A DNA stretch of 64,000 bases, taken from assembly GCA_044224605.1 (NCBI GenBank), contig JBGAKC010000027.1:4636-68635 (forward strand). The letters run 5' to 3'. Positions 52,530 to 61,873 of this stretch are shown one piece after another. Each line of letters opens with the position of its first letter. The stretch's first letter is position 1. Under the pieces are notes generated by a model. The model had not been told where the DNA came from. It searched no databases and saw only the letters and a list, made by a program, of their open reading frames with translations. The DNA comes from UBA7672 sp044224605 (GTDB lineage: Bacteria > Pseudomonadota > Alphaproteobacteria > Caulobacterales > Hyphomonadaceae). A program made the position numbers and the translations under genes.

Positions 52530-53365
52530 TCCGCGTCGAGCCCTCCTCCGAGGCTTGTGGCGCGAGCGTCACCGGGATCGACCTGACACTGCCGCTCGAT
52601 CCCGGCGACGTCTCAGCCATTCGCGCGGCGTGGCTCAAGCATCACGTGCTGGCTTTCCCGGACCAGCACATGAGCGACGACGATCTCGAACGCTACACAA
52701 TGGCCTTCGGCGGCTTCGGCCATGACCCCTTCATTGCGCCCATCCCCGGCCGCAGCCACGTCATCGCCGTGCAGCGCCTCGCCAACGAAACCTCGCAGCT
52801 CTTCGCCGAAAACTGGCATAGCGACTGGAGCTTCCAGGCGCGTCCACCCGCCGGCACATGCCTCTATGGCATCACCATCCCGCCGGTCGGCGGCGACACC
52901 CTCTTCGCCAACCAGCACGCCGCCCTCGACGCCATGCCCGCCGCCCTGCGCAAGCCGCTCGACGGCAGGATGGCGATCCATTCCGCCGTGAAGGCCTACG
53001 CGCCCCAAGGCACATACGGCGAAAAGGACAAACCCAGGCGCTCGATGGACATTCGTCCCTCGCGCGACGCCGAAGCGACCCAACTCCATCCGCTTATCCG
53101 CAAGCACCCGGAAACAGGCCGCGAAGGCATCTTCTCCTGCTTCGGCTACATCATCGGCATCGAGGGCATGCCGGAAACCGAATCGACGCCATTGCTGCTC
53201 GAACTTTATCATTGGCAGTCGCGCCCGGAATTCCAGTACCGCCACAAATGGCGGCCCAACATGCTGCTGATGTGGGACAACCGCTCGGTCCTCCATGCCG
53301 CCACCGGCGGCTATGCCGGCCACGACCGCATCCTCCACCGCACCACCATCGCCGCCTCGCCCTGA
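52526..53365 (+). CDS. TauD/TfdA-family dioxygenase
   Basis: 2OG-Fe(II) dioxygenase of 279 residues with H98-x-D100 (NWHSDWSF), distal H257 (VLHAATGGY) and the 2OG-binding Arg in LHRTTI. TauD relatives oxidise taurine, alkyl sulfates, phenoxy acids or carnitine precursors; the substrate here is unknown. Translation starts at a GTG inside the iorB stop region (GTGA overlap), so expression is coupled to iorAB. The acyl-CoA ligase gene follows 50 bp later, and the four may form one catabolic operon. Confidence 0.88.
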   Translation: MIRVEPSSEACGASVTGIDLTLPLDPGDVSAIRAAWLKHHVLAFPDQHMSDDDLERYTMAFGGFGHDPFIAPIPGRSHVIAVQRLANETSQLFAENWHSDWSFQARPPAGTCLYGITIPPVGGDTLFANQHAALDAMPAALRKPLDGRMAIHSAVKAYAPQGTYGEKDKPRRSMDIRPSRDAEATQLHPLIRKHPETGREGIFSCFGYIIGIEGMPETESTPLLLELYHWQSRPEFQYRHKWRPNMLLMWDNRSVLHAATGGYAGHDRILHRTTIAASP

Positions 53366-53414
53366 GGGCGCCACCTGCGCTAGACTGCTTCCCGTTGAGT
53401 GCGAGGAAGCAAGC

Positions 53415-55031
53415 ATGACCGCCGGCCTGATGCAGACGCCGCCGCTGCAGATCATCGACATCCTGAAGTTTGCCGCGACCGCGCATCCCAGGCGCGCAAT
53501 CGTCTCCCGCCTCGTCGACGAACCGATCTGGCGCTACGACTACGCCCAATGCCTCCGCCGAACCGCGCAGACCGCCAATGCCCTGAAGCGCCTCGGCGTG
53601 AAGGCCGGCGACCGCGTCACCAGCCTCGCCTGGAACACCCACCGACATCTCGAACTCTTCTACGCCGTCCCTGGTCTCGGCGCCGTCCTGCACACGGCCA
53701 ACCCGCGTCTGTTCGACGAACAGATCATCTACACCATCAACCACGCCGAAAGCCGCGTCGTCCTCTTCGACCGCAACTTTCTCGGCGTCATCGAACGCAT
53801 CGCGCCGCAGCTTCCCAACATCCGTACCTGGATCATGCTTTCCGACGAACAGCGCACCACACCCGGCGCCGTCAACGCTCTCAGCTACGAAGCACTTCTC
53901 TCAAAAGAGAGTGACGCCATCGCCTGGCCCGCCAACAACGAGAACACGGGCGCCTTCCTCTGCTATACCTCCGGCACCACGGGCGACCCCAAGGGCGTGC
54001 TCTATTCCCACCGCGCCGTCGTCCTCCATGCGATGGCTTCAGGGCTGGCAGGCGCCTTCGGCTTCAACGCATTCGATGTCGTGATGCCGTGCTCCTCGCT
54101 CTACCACGCCACGGCCTGGGGCCTGCCCTTCGCCGCGCCGATCAGCGGCTGCAAGATGGTCCTGCCGTGCGACAAGATGGATGGCGCGAGCCTGCAGGAA
54201 CTCATCGTCAATGAAGGCGTCACCTTCTCCGGCGGCGTCCCCACGATCTGGACGATGTACCTCGCGCATCTTGAACAGACCGGCCAGAAGCCCGGCCGGC
54301 TCGAACGCCTCGTCATCGGCGGCTCCGCCGTGCCGCGCGCTATGGCCGAGAGCTTCAAGAAGAAATACGGCGTCCGCATCCTCCAGATCTGGGGCATGAC
54401 CGAAACCTGCCCGCTCGGCGTCGTCGCCACGCCTACGCCCGAACTCGCCGAAGCCGGCGAGGAAGCGATGGACGAAGCCATATGGACCCGCCAGGGCCGC
54501 CTGCAGTTCGGCATCGAACTCAAGATCATCGACGATGACGGCAAGGACCTGCCATGGGATGGCGAAGCCTCCGGCGCGCTGCTCGTGCGCGGCCCATGGG
54601 TCGTCCAGCGCTACTTCCGCAAGGATGCCGACGCCACCGACGCGGATGGCTGGTTCGACACCGGCGACATCGCCACCATCGACGCAAACGGCTTCATGCG
54701 CATCACTGACCGCAAGAAGGACGTCATCAAGTCCGGCGGCGAATGGATTTCCTCCATCGACCTCGAGAACATCGCCGTCGGCTGTCCCGGCGTGAAGATC
54801 GCCGCCGTCGTCGGCGTGCCGCATCCGAAGTGGGAAGAGCGCCCGTTGCTCGTCATCGAACGCCATGACGGCGCCTCCGTCTCGGAAGCCGACGTCTACG
54901 CCTTCCTCGAACCCCGCATCGTCAAATGGTGGAAACCCGACCGCGTGATCTTCGCCTCGGTCCCGCTCACCGCGACGGGCAAGATCGACAAGAAGGTCCT
55001 GCGTAGCCGCTACGCAGACGCGCTGAGCTAA
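53415..55031 (+). CDS. Fatty-acyl/aryl-CoA ligase (AMP-forming)
   Basis: Adenylate-forming CoA ligase of 538 residues. The P-loop-like motif is YTSGTTGDPKGV near residue 180, QIWGMTETCPLGV near 325 binds AMP, GWFDTGDIATID near 415 is the hinge region, and the C-terminal LTATGKIDKKVLR holds the catalytic Lys. The protein resembles medium/long-chain acyl-CoA synthetases, such as the AlkK/DmdB type. It activates a carboxylic acid for beta-oxidation. The start at 53415 has GAGGAAG upstream; the longer frame starts inside the previous gene. It converges on mutY with a 4-nt stop overlap (CTAA). Confidence 0.9.
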   Translation: MTAGLMQTPPLQIIDILKFAATAHPRRAIVSRLVDEPIWRYDYAQCLRRTAQTANALKRLGVKAGDRVTSLAWNTHRHLELFYAVPGLGAVLHTANPRLFDEQIIYTINHAESRVVLFDRNFLGVIERIAPQLPNIRTWIMLSDEQRTTPGAVNALSYEALLSKESDAIAWPANNENTGAFLCYTSGTTGDPKGVLYSHRAVVLHAMASGLAGAFGFNAFDVVMPCSSLYHATAWGLPFAAPISGCKMVLPCDKMDGASLQELIVNEGVTFSGGVPTIWTMYLAHLEQTGQKPGRLERLVIGGSAVPRAMAESFKKKYGVRILQIWGMTETCPLGVVATPTPELAEAGEEAMDEAIWTRQGRLQFGIELKIIDDDGKDLPWDGEASGALLVRGPWVVQRYFRKDADATDADGWFDTGDIATIDANGFMRITDRKKDVIKSGGEWISSIDLENIAVGCPGVKIAAVVGVPHPKWEERPLLVIERHDGASVSEADVYAFLEPRIVKWWKPDRVIFASVPLTATGKIDKKVLRSRYADALS

Positions 55032-56116
55032 CGCTTCTTCGCCCCACCCAACGCCAGCGCAACCGCCTTCCGCCCCACCGTCGGCAGCGCCGCAAGCGCG
55101 CCCTCCTGCGCCATCCATTCGCCGCCAGCCTTCGCGCGCGGCCCCGCTTCCGCGCGCCACACCTCAAGCTTCAGCGCAAAGTGCGTGAACACGTGCCGCA
55201 CTTCGCCCACGCGCTCCCAGTCAAACTTCCCCGGCGCGCCCTCCAGCGGATCATCGGCCTTCACCTCGGTCCAAGCACTCGTCGGCGGCATCACCATCCC
55301 GCCCAGCAATCCGCTCGGCGGCCGCCTCACCAGCATCACCTCATCCCCGCGCACCAGCACGAACGCCGATCCATGCCGCGTCGGCGTCGCCTTCTTCTCC
55401 GCCTTCACGGGATAGCGCTCCGAATCACCCTCCGCCCGCGCCGAACAGAACTCCGCCAGCGGACAGATCAGGCAGTTCGGCTTCCGCGGCGTGCACACCG
55501 TCGCGCCGAGGTCCATCAGCGCCTGGGCCAGATCCCCCGCCCGCCCATCCTTCGGCAACGCATCCGCCAGCGACTGCGCATGATGAGCGATCACGCCCTT
55601 CGCCTCGCGCCAGCCTTTATCGGTTCCGTCCGACCCGATAGCCCACAGCCGCGAGACCACCCGCTCGATATTCCCGTCGACCGGCGCAACCCGCTCATCG
55701 AACGCGATCGAGGCGATCGCCGCAGCCGTGTAAGGCCCGATCCCCGGCAGCGCCAGCAGCCCTTTCGCATCCTGTGGAAAACCACCTCGCTCCGCCACGA
55801 CTTTTGCACAGGCATGCAGGTTCCGTGCGCGGCTGTAATACCCGAGCCCTGCCCACGCCGCCGACACATCTTCCCACTTCGCCGCAGCCAGCTTGGCAAT
55901 GCGGGGCCACCGTTTCCGGAACGCCTCAATGTACGGCGCGGCATGCGGAATCGTCGTCTGCTGCAGCATCACTTCGCTGAGCCAAACCAGATAAGGATCA
56001 GGCTTCACGCCCTTGTCCCGCTCCGCCGGCCCGATCCGCCACGGCAGCGCCCGGCCATACCGCCGGTACCAGCGATCCACCGCGGTGAGCATCTTCTTGA
56101 GGCTGTGAATGGCCAT
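55028..56116 (-). CDS. mutY: A/G-specific adenine DNA glycosylase
   Basis: MutY removes adenine mispaired with 8-oxoguanine. The helix-hairpin-helix LPGIGPYTAAAIASIAF and catalytic Asp in VAPVDGNIERV lie near residues 120-145. The [4Fe-4S] cluster site CTPRKPNCLICPLAEFC has the exact C-x6-C-x2-C-x5-C spacing, and a C-terminal Nudix-like recognition domain follows (VRRPPSGLLGGM). The start is uncertain: 56116 gives a typical N-terminus, while an ATG at 56170 would overlap the divergent gene. It heads the mutY / DUF721 / dsbA-like / smc neighbourhood. Confidence 0.95.
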   Translation of the reverse strand: MAIHSLKKMLTAVDRWYRRYGRALPWRIGPAERDKGVKPDPYLVWLSEVMLQQTTIPHAAPYIEAFRKRWPRIAKLAAAKWEDVSAAWAGLGYYSRARNLHACAKVVAERGGFPQDAKGLLALPGIGPYTAAAIASIAFDERVAPVDGNIERVVSRLWAIGSDGTDKGWREAKGVIAHHAQSLADALPKDGRAGDLAQALMDLGATVCTPRKPNCLICPLAEFCSARAEGDSERYPVKAEKKATPTRHGSAFVLVRGDEVMLVRRPPSGLLGGMVMPPTSAWTEVKADDPLEGAPGKFDWERVGEVRHVFTHFALKLEVWRAEAGPRAKAGGEWMAQEGALAALPTVGRKAVALALGGAKKR

Positions 56117-56178
56117 GGGGTCCGAAACGATCTGCCTCCGGCCATTCCGACGAAACGCAAATGCTGGCAAGAAGGAGC

Positions 56179-56709
56179 ATGTCCATCGACTGGAACGAGC
56201 GCGAGAAGGAACGGCAGGCTGAAGCCCGTTTGGCGGAAACCCACGCCATTCCGGTCTATCGCAACGCCCGCCCCATGGGCGTCGCCCTCGCCAAGGCCCT
56301 GCGCCCGCTCCTGAAGGAGGCCGGCCCCGCGCCGGAAACGCTCCAGTCGCGCTGGCCGGAAATCGTCGGGCTGCGCCTCGCCGCCGTGACCCAGCCGATC
56401 CGCGTCGCCCGCGCCAGGGGAGGCAATGTCCTCCACCTCCGTGTACCCTCCGCCGCAGCCCCCATCGTCCAGCACGCGACCGATCACATCATCGAGCGCG
56501 TGAACCTCGCCTCCGGCTCGAAGATCACCTCGCTCAAGATCGTCCAGACCGCCCCGCAAAGGCAGCTGGCGCTGGTCACCGCTCGCCCGTTGACGCCCGA
56601 ACAGCGCGAGGCCCTCGTGAAGCGCCTCGCCCCGGTCAAGACCCCCGCCATCCGCAACGCCCTGGCCCAGCTGGGCGAAGCCATCCTCACTGGCCAGCGC
56701 AAGGGATAA
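56179..56709 (+). CDS. DUF721 (DciA-like) protein
   Basis: Protein of 176 residues with the DUF721 core ALRPLLKEAGPAPETLQSRW, then VVP-like strand elements and LHLRVPSAAAPIVQHATDHI. DUF721 proteins include DciA, which loads the replicative helicase where DnaC is absent; assignment of that role here is by family. GGAG ends just one base before the 56179 ATG, which is tight; an ATG at 56161 is the alternative and adds six residues. Divergent from mutY. Confidence 0.83.
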   Translation: MSIDWNEREKERQAEARLAETHAIPVYRNARPMGVALAKALRPLLKEAGPAPETLQSRWPEIVGLRLAAVTQPIRVARARGGNVLHLRVPSAAAPIVQHATDHIIERVNLASGSKITSLKIVQTAPQRQLALVTARPLTPEQREALVKRLAPVKTPAIRNALAQLGEAILTGQRKG

Positions 56710-56785
56710 CAGCCTTGCGAACTTGGTAACGTTGACCCGCCGCGCCTCTTTGGCCAAAACCTCCGCAAAGCCCTGAGGAACCAAT

Positions 56786-57553
56786 ATGTCCCCGTCCCTG
56801 ACCTTCCGCCTTGCCGCCGGCGCAATCGCCGCAATCGCGCTCGCCGCCTGCTCCGGCCAGAGCGGACAAGGCGCTGCGGGCAATTTCAAGCCAGTCCCCG
56901 TTTCGCCGATCATCGGCGATGTCACGCTCGGCAGCGAAACGGCCAAGGTCCATGTCGTCGAATACGCCGCACTCTCCTGCCCGCACTGCCGCGACTTCTG
57001 GAAGTGGGAATTCCCCAAGCTCAAGGCCGACTACATCGACACCGGCAAGATCAAGTACACCTACCGCGATTACCCGCTCGAAGGCGATCCGCAGACCGGC
57101 AAAGCCGTCGATGGCCTCGGCGTGTTGCTCGCTTCAGTCTCGCGCTGCGCGGGCAAGGACAAGTACTACGCGATGATCGATGAATTCTTCACGCGCCAGT
57201 ACGACGTGATGGTCGCTGCCCAGTCCGGCAGCGCTCTCCCCGTGCTCAACGAGATCGGCGCCAAGAACGGCCTCACGCCCGACCAGATCCTCACCTGCAT
57301 CGACTACCAGCCCGAGCTGAAAGCATCGATCAAGCAGTCGCATGACGACGCGATGCTCAAGGGCGTGCGTTCCACGCCGACGATCTTCATCAACGACGAG
57401 CTTCTGGAGAACCCGACGATCGAGAACATCATCGCTGCGATCGACGCCAAACTCAGCGGCGCGCCTGCGGCGGCCACCACGCCCGCGCCGACGACGCCGC
57501 CTGCGCCGCAGCCGCAACCTGCCGCTCCGACCCCGGCCCCGCCGCCGTCGTAG
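56786..57553 (+). CDS. DsbA-like thioredoxin-fold lipoprotein 1
   Basis: Exported disulfide-handling protein of 255 residues. The lipobox LAAC follows a signal, and the active-site motif is SCPHCRDFW near residue 70. A long helical insertion typical of DsbA-type proteins follows, then the cis-Pro loop in RSTPTIFIN near 195. The C-terminal 30 residues are Pro/Ala/Thr-rich. It is followed 7 nt later by a second, similar protein, so the two are probably co-expressed, and smc comes next. It likely oxidises or reduces cysteines of exported proteins. Confidence 0.88.
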   Translation: MSPSLTFRLAAGAIAAIALAACSGQSGQGAAGNFKPVPVSPIIGDVTLGSETAKVHVVEYAALSCPHCRDFWKWEFPKLKADYIDTGKIKYTYRDYPLEGDPQTGKAVDGLGVLLASVSRCAGKDKYYAMIDEFFTRQYDVMVAAQSGSALPVLNEIGAKNGLTPDQILTCIDYQPELKASIKQSHDDAMLKGVRSTPTIFINDELLENPTIENIIAAIDAKLSGAPAAATTPAPTTPPAPQPQPAAPTPAPPPS

Positions 57554-57560
57554 CCGTCAG

Positions 57561-58226
57561 ATGATCCGTGCCAGACTGGCCCTCGCCGCTGCCGCACTGC
57601 TCCTCGCCGCGTGCGAAGTCCCGCGCGAGCCCGAGCCGTACAATACGGTCGCCATCACCCCGTTCCTCGGCGAGCCCGTTCTCGGCAACAAGGACGCGCC
57701 GGTTGCGATCACCGAATACGCCTCCACCACCTGTGGCCACTGCGCGGCCTTCCACGATCAGGTCTTCCCGGAGCTGAAATCGAAATACATCGACACCGGC
57801 AAGGCGAAGCTGATCTGGGTCGTGATGCCAACACCGCCCGCCGCCGTCTCCATCGCCGGCGCGGCGCTGGCGCGCTGCGCCGGCGAAGCCAGCTTCTTTC
57901 CCATGATCGACGATCTCTTCGCCCAGCAGGACGAACTGGTCGAAGCCAGCCGAAATCCCTGGCGCCTGCAGAAAGCCATCCGCGACCTCGGCGCCAAGCA
58001 CGGCCTCTCCGCCGACCAGGTCGGCACCTGCATGGACGACAAGAACATCGACGGCGTCACGCGCAAGGGCGTCAAGGAAGCCCCCGCCTCCATCACCGGC
58101 ACGCCCACCTTCCTGATCGACGGCAGACAGCTCGAGCTGGAAGACGCCGAAAGCTTCTTCGCTGCGATCGACGCCGCGCTGGCGAAAACGCCTGCTCTCG
58201 CGACGCCCCAGCCGCCCAGGCAATAA
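57561..58226 (+). CDS. DsbA-like thioredoxin-fold lipoprotein 2
   Basis: Paralog of the preceding gene, 221 residues: lipobox LAAC, shared TPFLGEPVLGNKDAPVAITEY start, active site TCGHCAAF (CGHC rather than CPHC, so a different redox potential is expected) and cis-Pro loop GTPTFLID. The start at 57561 begins a clean lipoprotein signal; the longer frame from 57342 runs through Arg-rich shadow sequence of the first gene. Tandem, non-identical DsbA-like genes suggest division of labour between oxidation and isomerisation, as inference. Confidence 0.87.
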   Translation: MIRARLALAAAALLLAACEVPREPEPYNTVAITPFLGEPVLGNKDAPVAITEYASTTCGHCAAFHDQVFPELKSKYIDTGKAKLIWVVMPTPPAAVSIAGAALARCAGEASFFPMIDDLFAQQDELVEASRNPWRLQKAIRDLGAKHGLSADQVGTCMDDKNIDGVTRKGVKEAPASITGTPTFLIDGRQLELEDAESFFAAIDAALAKTPALATPQPPRQ

Positions 58227-58372
58227 TCGTGCAAATCCCGTTGTTCCGCGTGCTTGGCGGAGGCGTGGAAACCATGTCCATCGCCCCGCTGGCGACAGCC
58301 ATTGACCACGCCTCCTGCCCCCCTTAGAGCGACCGAAAGCCCGCACTTTTCAGGGCGAAACGGAACCCTGAC

Positions 58373-61300
58373 TTGCACCTGATCGGCCTCAAGATCGCGG
58401 GCTTCAAGTCCTTCGTCGATCCGGTGGATGTGCCGATCGAAGAGGGCCTTACCGGCATTGTCGGTCCCAATGGCTGCGGCAAGTCCAACCTGCTCGAAGC
58501 GCTGCGCTGGGCGATGGGCGCAACGTCCGCCCGTGCGATGCGCGGCGGCGAGATGGACGATCTCATCTTCTCCGGCACCGAAGCCCGCCCCGCCCGCGAG
58601 ATGGCGGAGGTCACCCTCCTCCTCGACAACCGCGACCGCTCGGCCCCCGCCGAGTTCAACGAGGAAGACACTATCGAGATCCGCCGGATGCTCCGCCGCG
58701 GCGCAGGCTCGTCCTACAAGATCAACGGCCGCACCGTCCGCGCGAAGGACGTGCAGCTGCTCTTTGCTGACGCCTCGACCGGCGCCAACTCGCCCGCCCT
58801 CGTCCGCCAGGGCCAGATCAGTGAGCTGATCGGCGCCAAGCCGCAGAACCGTCGCCGCATTCTGGAAGAGGCCGCCGGCATTGGCGGTCTCGCCGCCCGG
58901 CGCCATGAAGCCGAACTCAAACTCAAGGCCGCTGATGAGAACCTCACCCGCTTGGCCGAGATCATGGCCGAGGTCGAACGGCAGGCGAACTCGCTGAAGC
59001 GCCAGGCCAGCAAGGCACGCAAATACCGCGCGCTCTCCGAAGAGATCGCCGCCCTCGAAGCCCGCCTCGGCGCAGCCCGCTGGCGTGGCGCTGTCGTCGA
59101 GACGAAGGAAGCCCGCGCCGCGCTCGACGAAGCCAAAACCTACGAGCAGAAGACTGTCTCCACCGTCGCCAAGGCCTCCACCGCCGAACTCGAAGCCCGC
59201 TCCGCCATGGAGCCGCTGCGCGCTGCAGAGTCCGAAGCATCGGCCAAGCTCGGCGTCATCAAGCTGCAGCTTGCCCGCCTCGAAGCCGAGCGCGACGCGG
59301 CGAAGGAAACCCTCACCCGCCTCGACCGCGACATCACCCGTCTCGTCGAAGAAGGTACGCGCGAAACGGTCCAGCGCGACGACGCCATGGCCCGCGCCGA
59401 CCGTGCAGCGCAGGCTCTCTCCCAGCTTCCGCCGGACGATCCCGCCGCGAAATCGAAACGCGAGGCTGAACTCTCCGCCGCCGTCGATGCCGCGATGACC
59501 CAGCTCCAGACCTTCGAGCAGGAAGCCGACCAGCGCCGCACCGCCCTCGCCCGGGCCGAAGCCGAAGCGGCCGCTGCCCAGGCCGCCGTGAAACGCGAGG
59601 ACGAGCGCCACACCCGCCTCGTCAACGATCTCTCCAAGGCCCAGTCCGAACTCACCTCCCTCGGCGACGCCTCGAAACTCGAAGCCGCACTGAAAGACGC
59701 CCGCGCCCGCCACACCGACGCCGAGGCAAAAGGGCAGGATGCGCAATCGCAACTCACCGCCGCCGTTCGCGCCGTGGACGACGCCCGCGCCCTCGAAGCC
59801 CGCCTCACGCCCCCGCTGCTAGCCGCAGAGCGCAAGCTGGGCGAACTCGAATCCGAACTCAAAGGCCTCGATCGCCTGCTGCGCATCAGCACGACGACCT
59901 ACTATCCACCCGTGATGGACGGCGTCCATGCTCCCGGGCTCGAACGCGCGCTCGCCGCCGCGCTCGATGACGATCTCGACGCCCCGACCGACGCCGCCTC
60001 TCCCGTCCACTGGTCCGGCCAGCACGGCGACGTCAATGCACGCCTGCCCGAGGGCGCCACCCCGCTCAGCGACCTTGTCGAAGCTCCCGCCGAACTCCGC
60101 CCGCGCCTTACCCAATGCGGCCTCATCGACCGCGCGCAGGGCGCCTCCCTCGTGACACAACTCCAGACCGGTCAGAGTCTCATCAGCCGCGAAGGCGATC
60201 TCTGGCGCTGGGACGGTTTCGTCCGCACCGCAGACGCTCCGCTCACCTCCGCCGAAAAGCTCGAGCAGCGCGCCCGCCGCGATGCGCTCAGGCCCGAGAT
60301 CACCGCTGCCCAGTCCGCGCGCGAGGCCGCCGCCGCCGAACGCAACAAGGCCTCGAAACAGCTCACTGATGCCGAAATGACGCTGATGGCCGCGCGCCGC
60401 AACGTCCCCGAACTGACGCGCGCCGCTGCACAGGCGCACGAGGCTGCCCTGCGCGCCGAACAGGATGTTGAACGCCTCGCCCTGCGCGGCGCCGCCGTCC
60501 GCGAAATCATCCAGCGTCTCACCGCCGAACGCGATCACGCCGCCCAGGCACTCGCCTCCGCGAGGTCCGCCCTCTCCGCCGCGCCCTCCGATCGCGATCG
60601 CCAGCTCCTCGCCCAGCTCGCCGACAAGGTCCGCGACGCCCGTGACGCCGAGCGCACCGCCGCCGCCGCGCTCGACAGCTTCATCCGCGAAGCCGAACGC
60701 GCCGCCGCCCAGCGTCTCGCTCTCACGCGCGACAAGGACGAATGGCTCGCCCGCGCCTCCGAAGCCTCGGGCCGCCTTGCCGCGATCAACCAGGATCTCG
60801 CCGAGACTCGCACCGCCTTCGAGACCGCAAAAGACCAGCCCGCGCTGATCCAGCAGAAGCTCGACGATCTCGCCGCCTCCGGCGAAACCGCCGAAGCCGC
60901 CCGGCGCGCTGCCGCCGACACGCTTGCCGAAGCCGACGCCTCGCTCCGCGAGACCGAAATCGCTGCCCGCGCCGCGCGCGACGCCGCCGGTTCGGCTCGC
61001 GAAACCCTCGTCCGCGCCGAAGCGCGCCTCGAAGCCGCCATCCGTCGTGAGGCCGAGATTGCCGAACAGGTCCGCGCCGCCTTCGACAAGGATCTTGACG
61101 AACTCGAAGCCCTGGTGAAACAGGTCCTCGCCGCCGCCCGCGCCGCCCGTGCTGAACACGGCGACGCCGATGCGCCGGAGGAAGAAGCCGCCGCCGACGC
61201 CCACGCGCTGGACACGCGTCTCGCCCAGCTGCGCCGCGAGCGCGACCAGCTCGGCGCCGTCAACATGGAAGCCGACGAACAGCTTACCGAAATCTCGAAG

Positions 61301-61873
61301 CGCATGGGCTTCCAGATCGAGGAGCGCGACGATCTTGTCGCCGCCATCGCGAAACTCCGCGAAGGCATCGACGCCCTCAACATGGATGGCCGCCAGCGCC
61401 TGCTTGACGCGTTCACGCAGGTGAACGCCCATTTCGGTTCGCTCTTCACCGCCCTCTTCGGCGGCGGCCATGCCGAGCTGCGCCTCACCGAAAGCGAAGA
61501 CCCGCTCGACGCCGGTCTCGAAATCTACGCTTCGCCCCCGGGCAAGCGCCTCGGCCAGCTGTCCCTCATGTCCGGCGGCGAACAGGCGCTCACCGCAACG
61601 GCGCTCATCTTCGCCGTTTTCCTGTCCCGTCCCGCCCCGATCTGCGTCCTCGACGAGGTCGACGCTCCGCTCGACGACGCCAACGTCGACCGCTTCTGCC
61701 GCCTGCTCGAAGAGATGCGCACGCGCACCGAAACCCGCTTCATCATCATCACCCACAACGCCGTCTCGATGTCCCGCATGGACCGCCTCTTCGGCGTGAC
61801 CATGCAGGAGCGCGGCGTCTCCCGCCTCGTCTCCGTCGATCTCCAGGCCGCAGAAAGGCTCGCCGCCGCATGA
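58373..61873 (+). CDS. smc: Chromosome-segregation ATPase Smc
   Basis: SMC condensin subunit of 1166 residues. The N-terminal Walker A is GPNGCGKSNLLEALRW near residue 32. Two long coiled coils (about 170-490 and 660-1000) flank a hinge near 505-650 of the alphaproteobacterial type, containing REGDLWRWDGF. The C-terminal ABC signature is LMSGGEQALTATAL and Walker B is CVLDEVDAPLDDANV. The start is a TTG at 58373, which gives the family N-terminus LIGLKIAGFKSF; no ATG fits. ScpA and ScpB are not in the window. It overlaps the next gene by 4 nt. Confidence 0.96.
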   Translation: MHLIGLKIAGFKSFVDPVDVPIEEGLTGIVGPNGCGKSNLLEALRWAMGATSARAMRGGEMDDLIFSGTEARPAREMAEVTLLLDNRDRSAPAEFNEEDTIEIRRMLRRGAGSSYKINGRTVRAKDVQLLFADASTGANSPALVRQGQISELIGAKPQNRRRILEEAAGIGGLAARRHEAELKLKAADENLTRLAEIMAEVERQANSLKRQASKARKYRALSEEIAALEARLGAARWRGAVVETKEARAALDEAKTYEQKTVSTVAKASTAELEARSAMEPLRAAESEASAKLGVIKLQLARLEAERDAAKETLTRLDRDITRLVEEGTRETVQRDDAMARADRAAQALSQLPPDDPAAKSKREAELSAAVDAAMTQLQTFEQEADQRRTALARAEAEAAAAQAAVKREDERHTRLVNDLSKAQSELTSLGDASKLEAALKDARARHTDAEAKGQDAQSQLTAAVRAVDDARALEARLTPPLLAAERKLGELESELKGLDRLLRISTTTYYPPVMDGVHAPGLERALAAALDDDLDAPTDAASPVHWSGQHGDVNARLPEGATPLSDLVEAPAELRPRLTQCGLIDRAQGASLVTQLQTGQSLISREGDLWRWDGFVRTADAPLTSAEKLEQRARRDALRPEITAAQSAREAAAAERNKASKQLTDAEMTLMAARRNVPELTRAAAQAHEAALRAEQDVERLALRGAAVREIIQRLTAERDHAAQALASARSALSAAPSDRDRQLLAQLADKVRDARDAERTAAAALDSFIREAERAAAQRLALTRDKDEWLARASEASGRLAAINQDLAETRTAFETAKDQPALIQQKLDDLAASGETAEAARRAAADTLAEADASLRETEIAARAARDAAGSARETLVRAEARLEAAIRREAEIAEQVRAAFDKDLDELEALVKQVLAAARAARAEHGDADAPEEEAAADAHALDTRLAQLRRERDQLGAVNMEADEQLTEISKRMGFQIEERDDLVAAIAKLREGIDALNMDGRQRLLDAFTQVNAHFGSLFTALFGGGHAELRLTESEDPLDAGLEIYASPPGKRLGQLSLMSGGEQALTATALIFAVFLSRPAPICVLDEVDAPLDDANVDRFCRLLEEMRTRTETRFIIITHNAVSMSRMDRLFGVTMQERGVSRLVSVDLQAAERLAAA

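Noticed and set aside
57758..61756. Two long minus-strand frames opposite the DsbA-like and smc genes
   Set aside because: Gly/Arg/Ala-rich shadows of the coiled-coil coding sequence of smc, with no recognisable domain or ribosome site.
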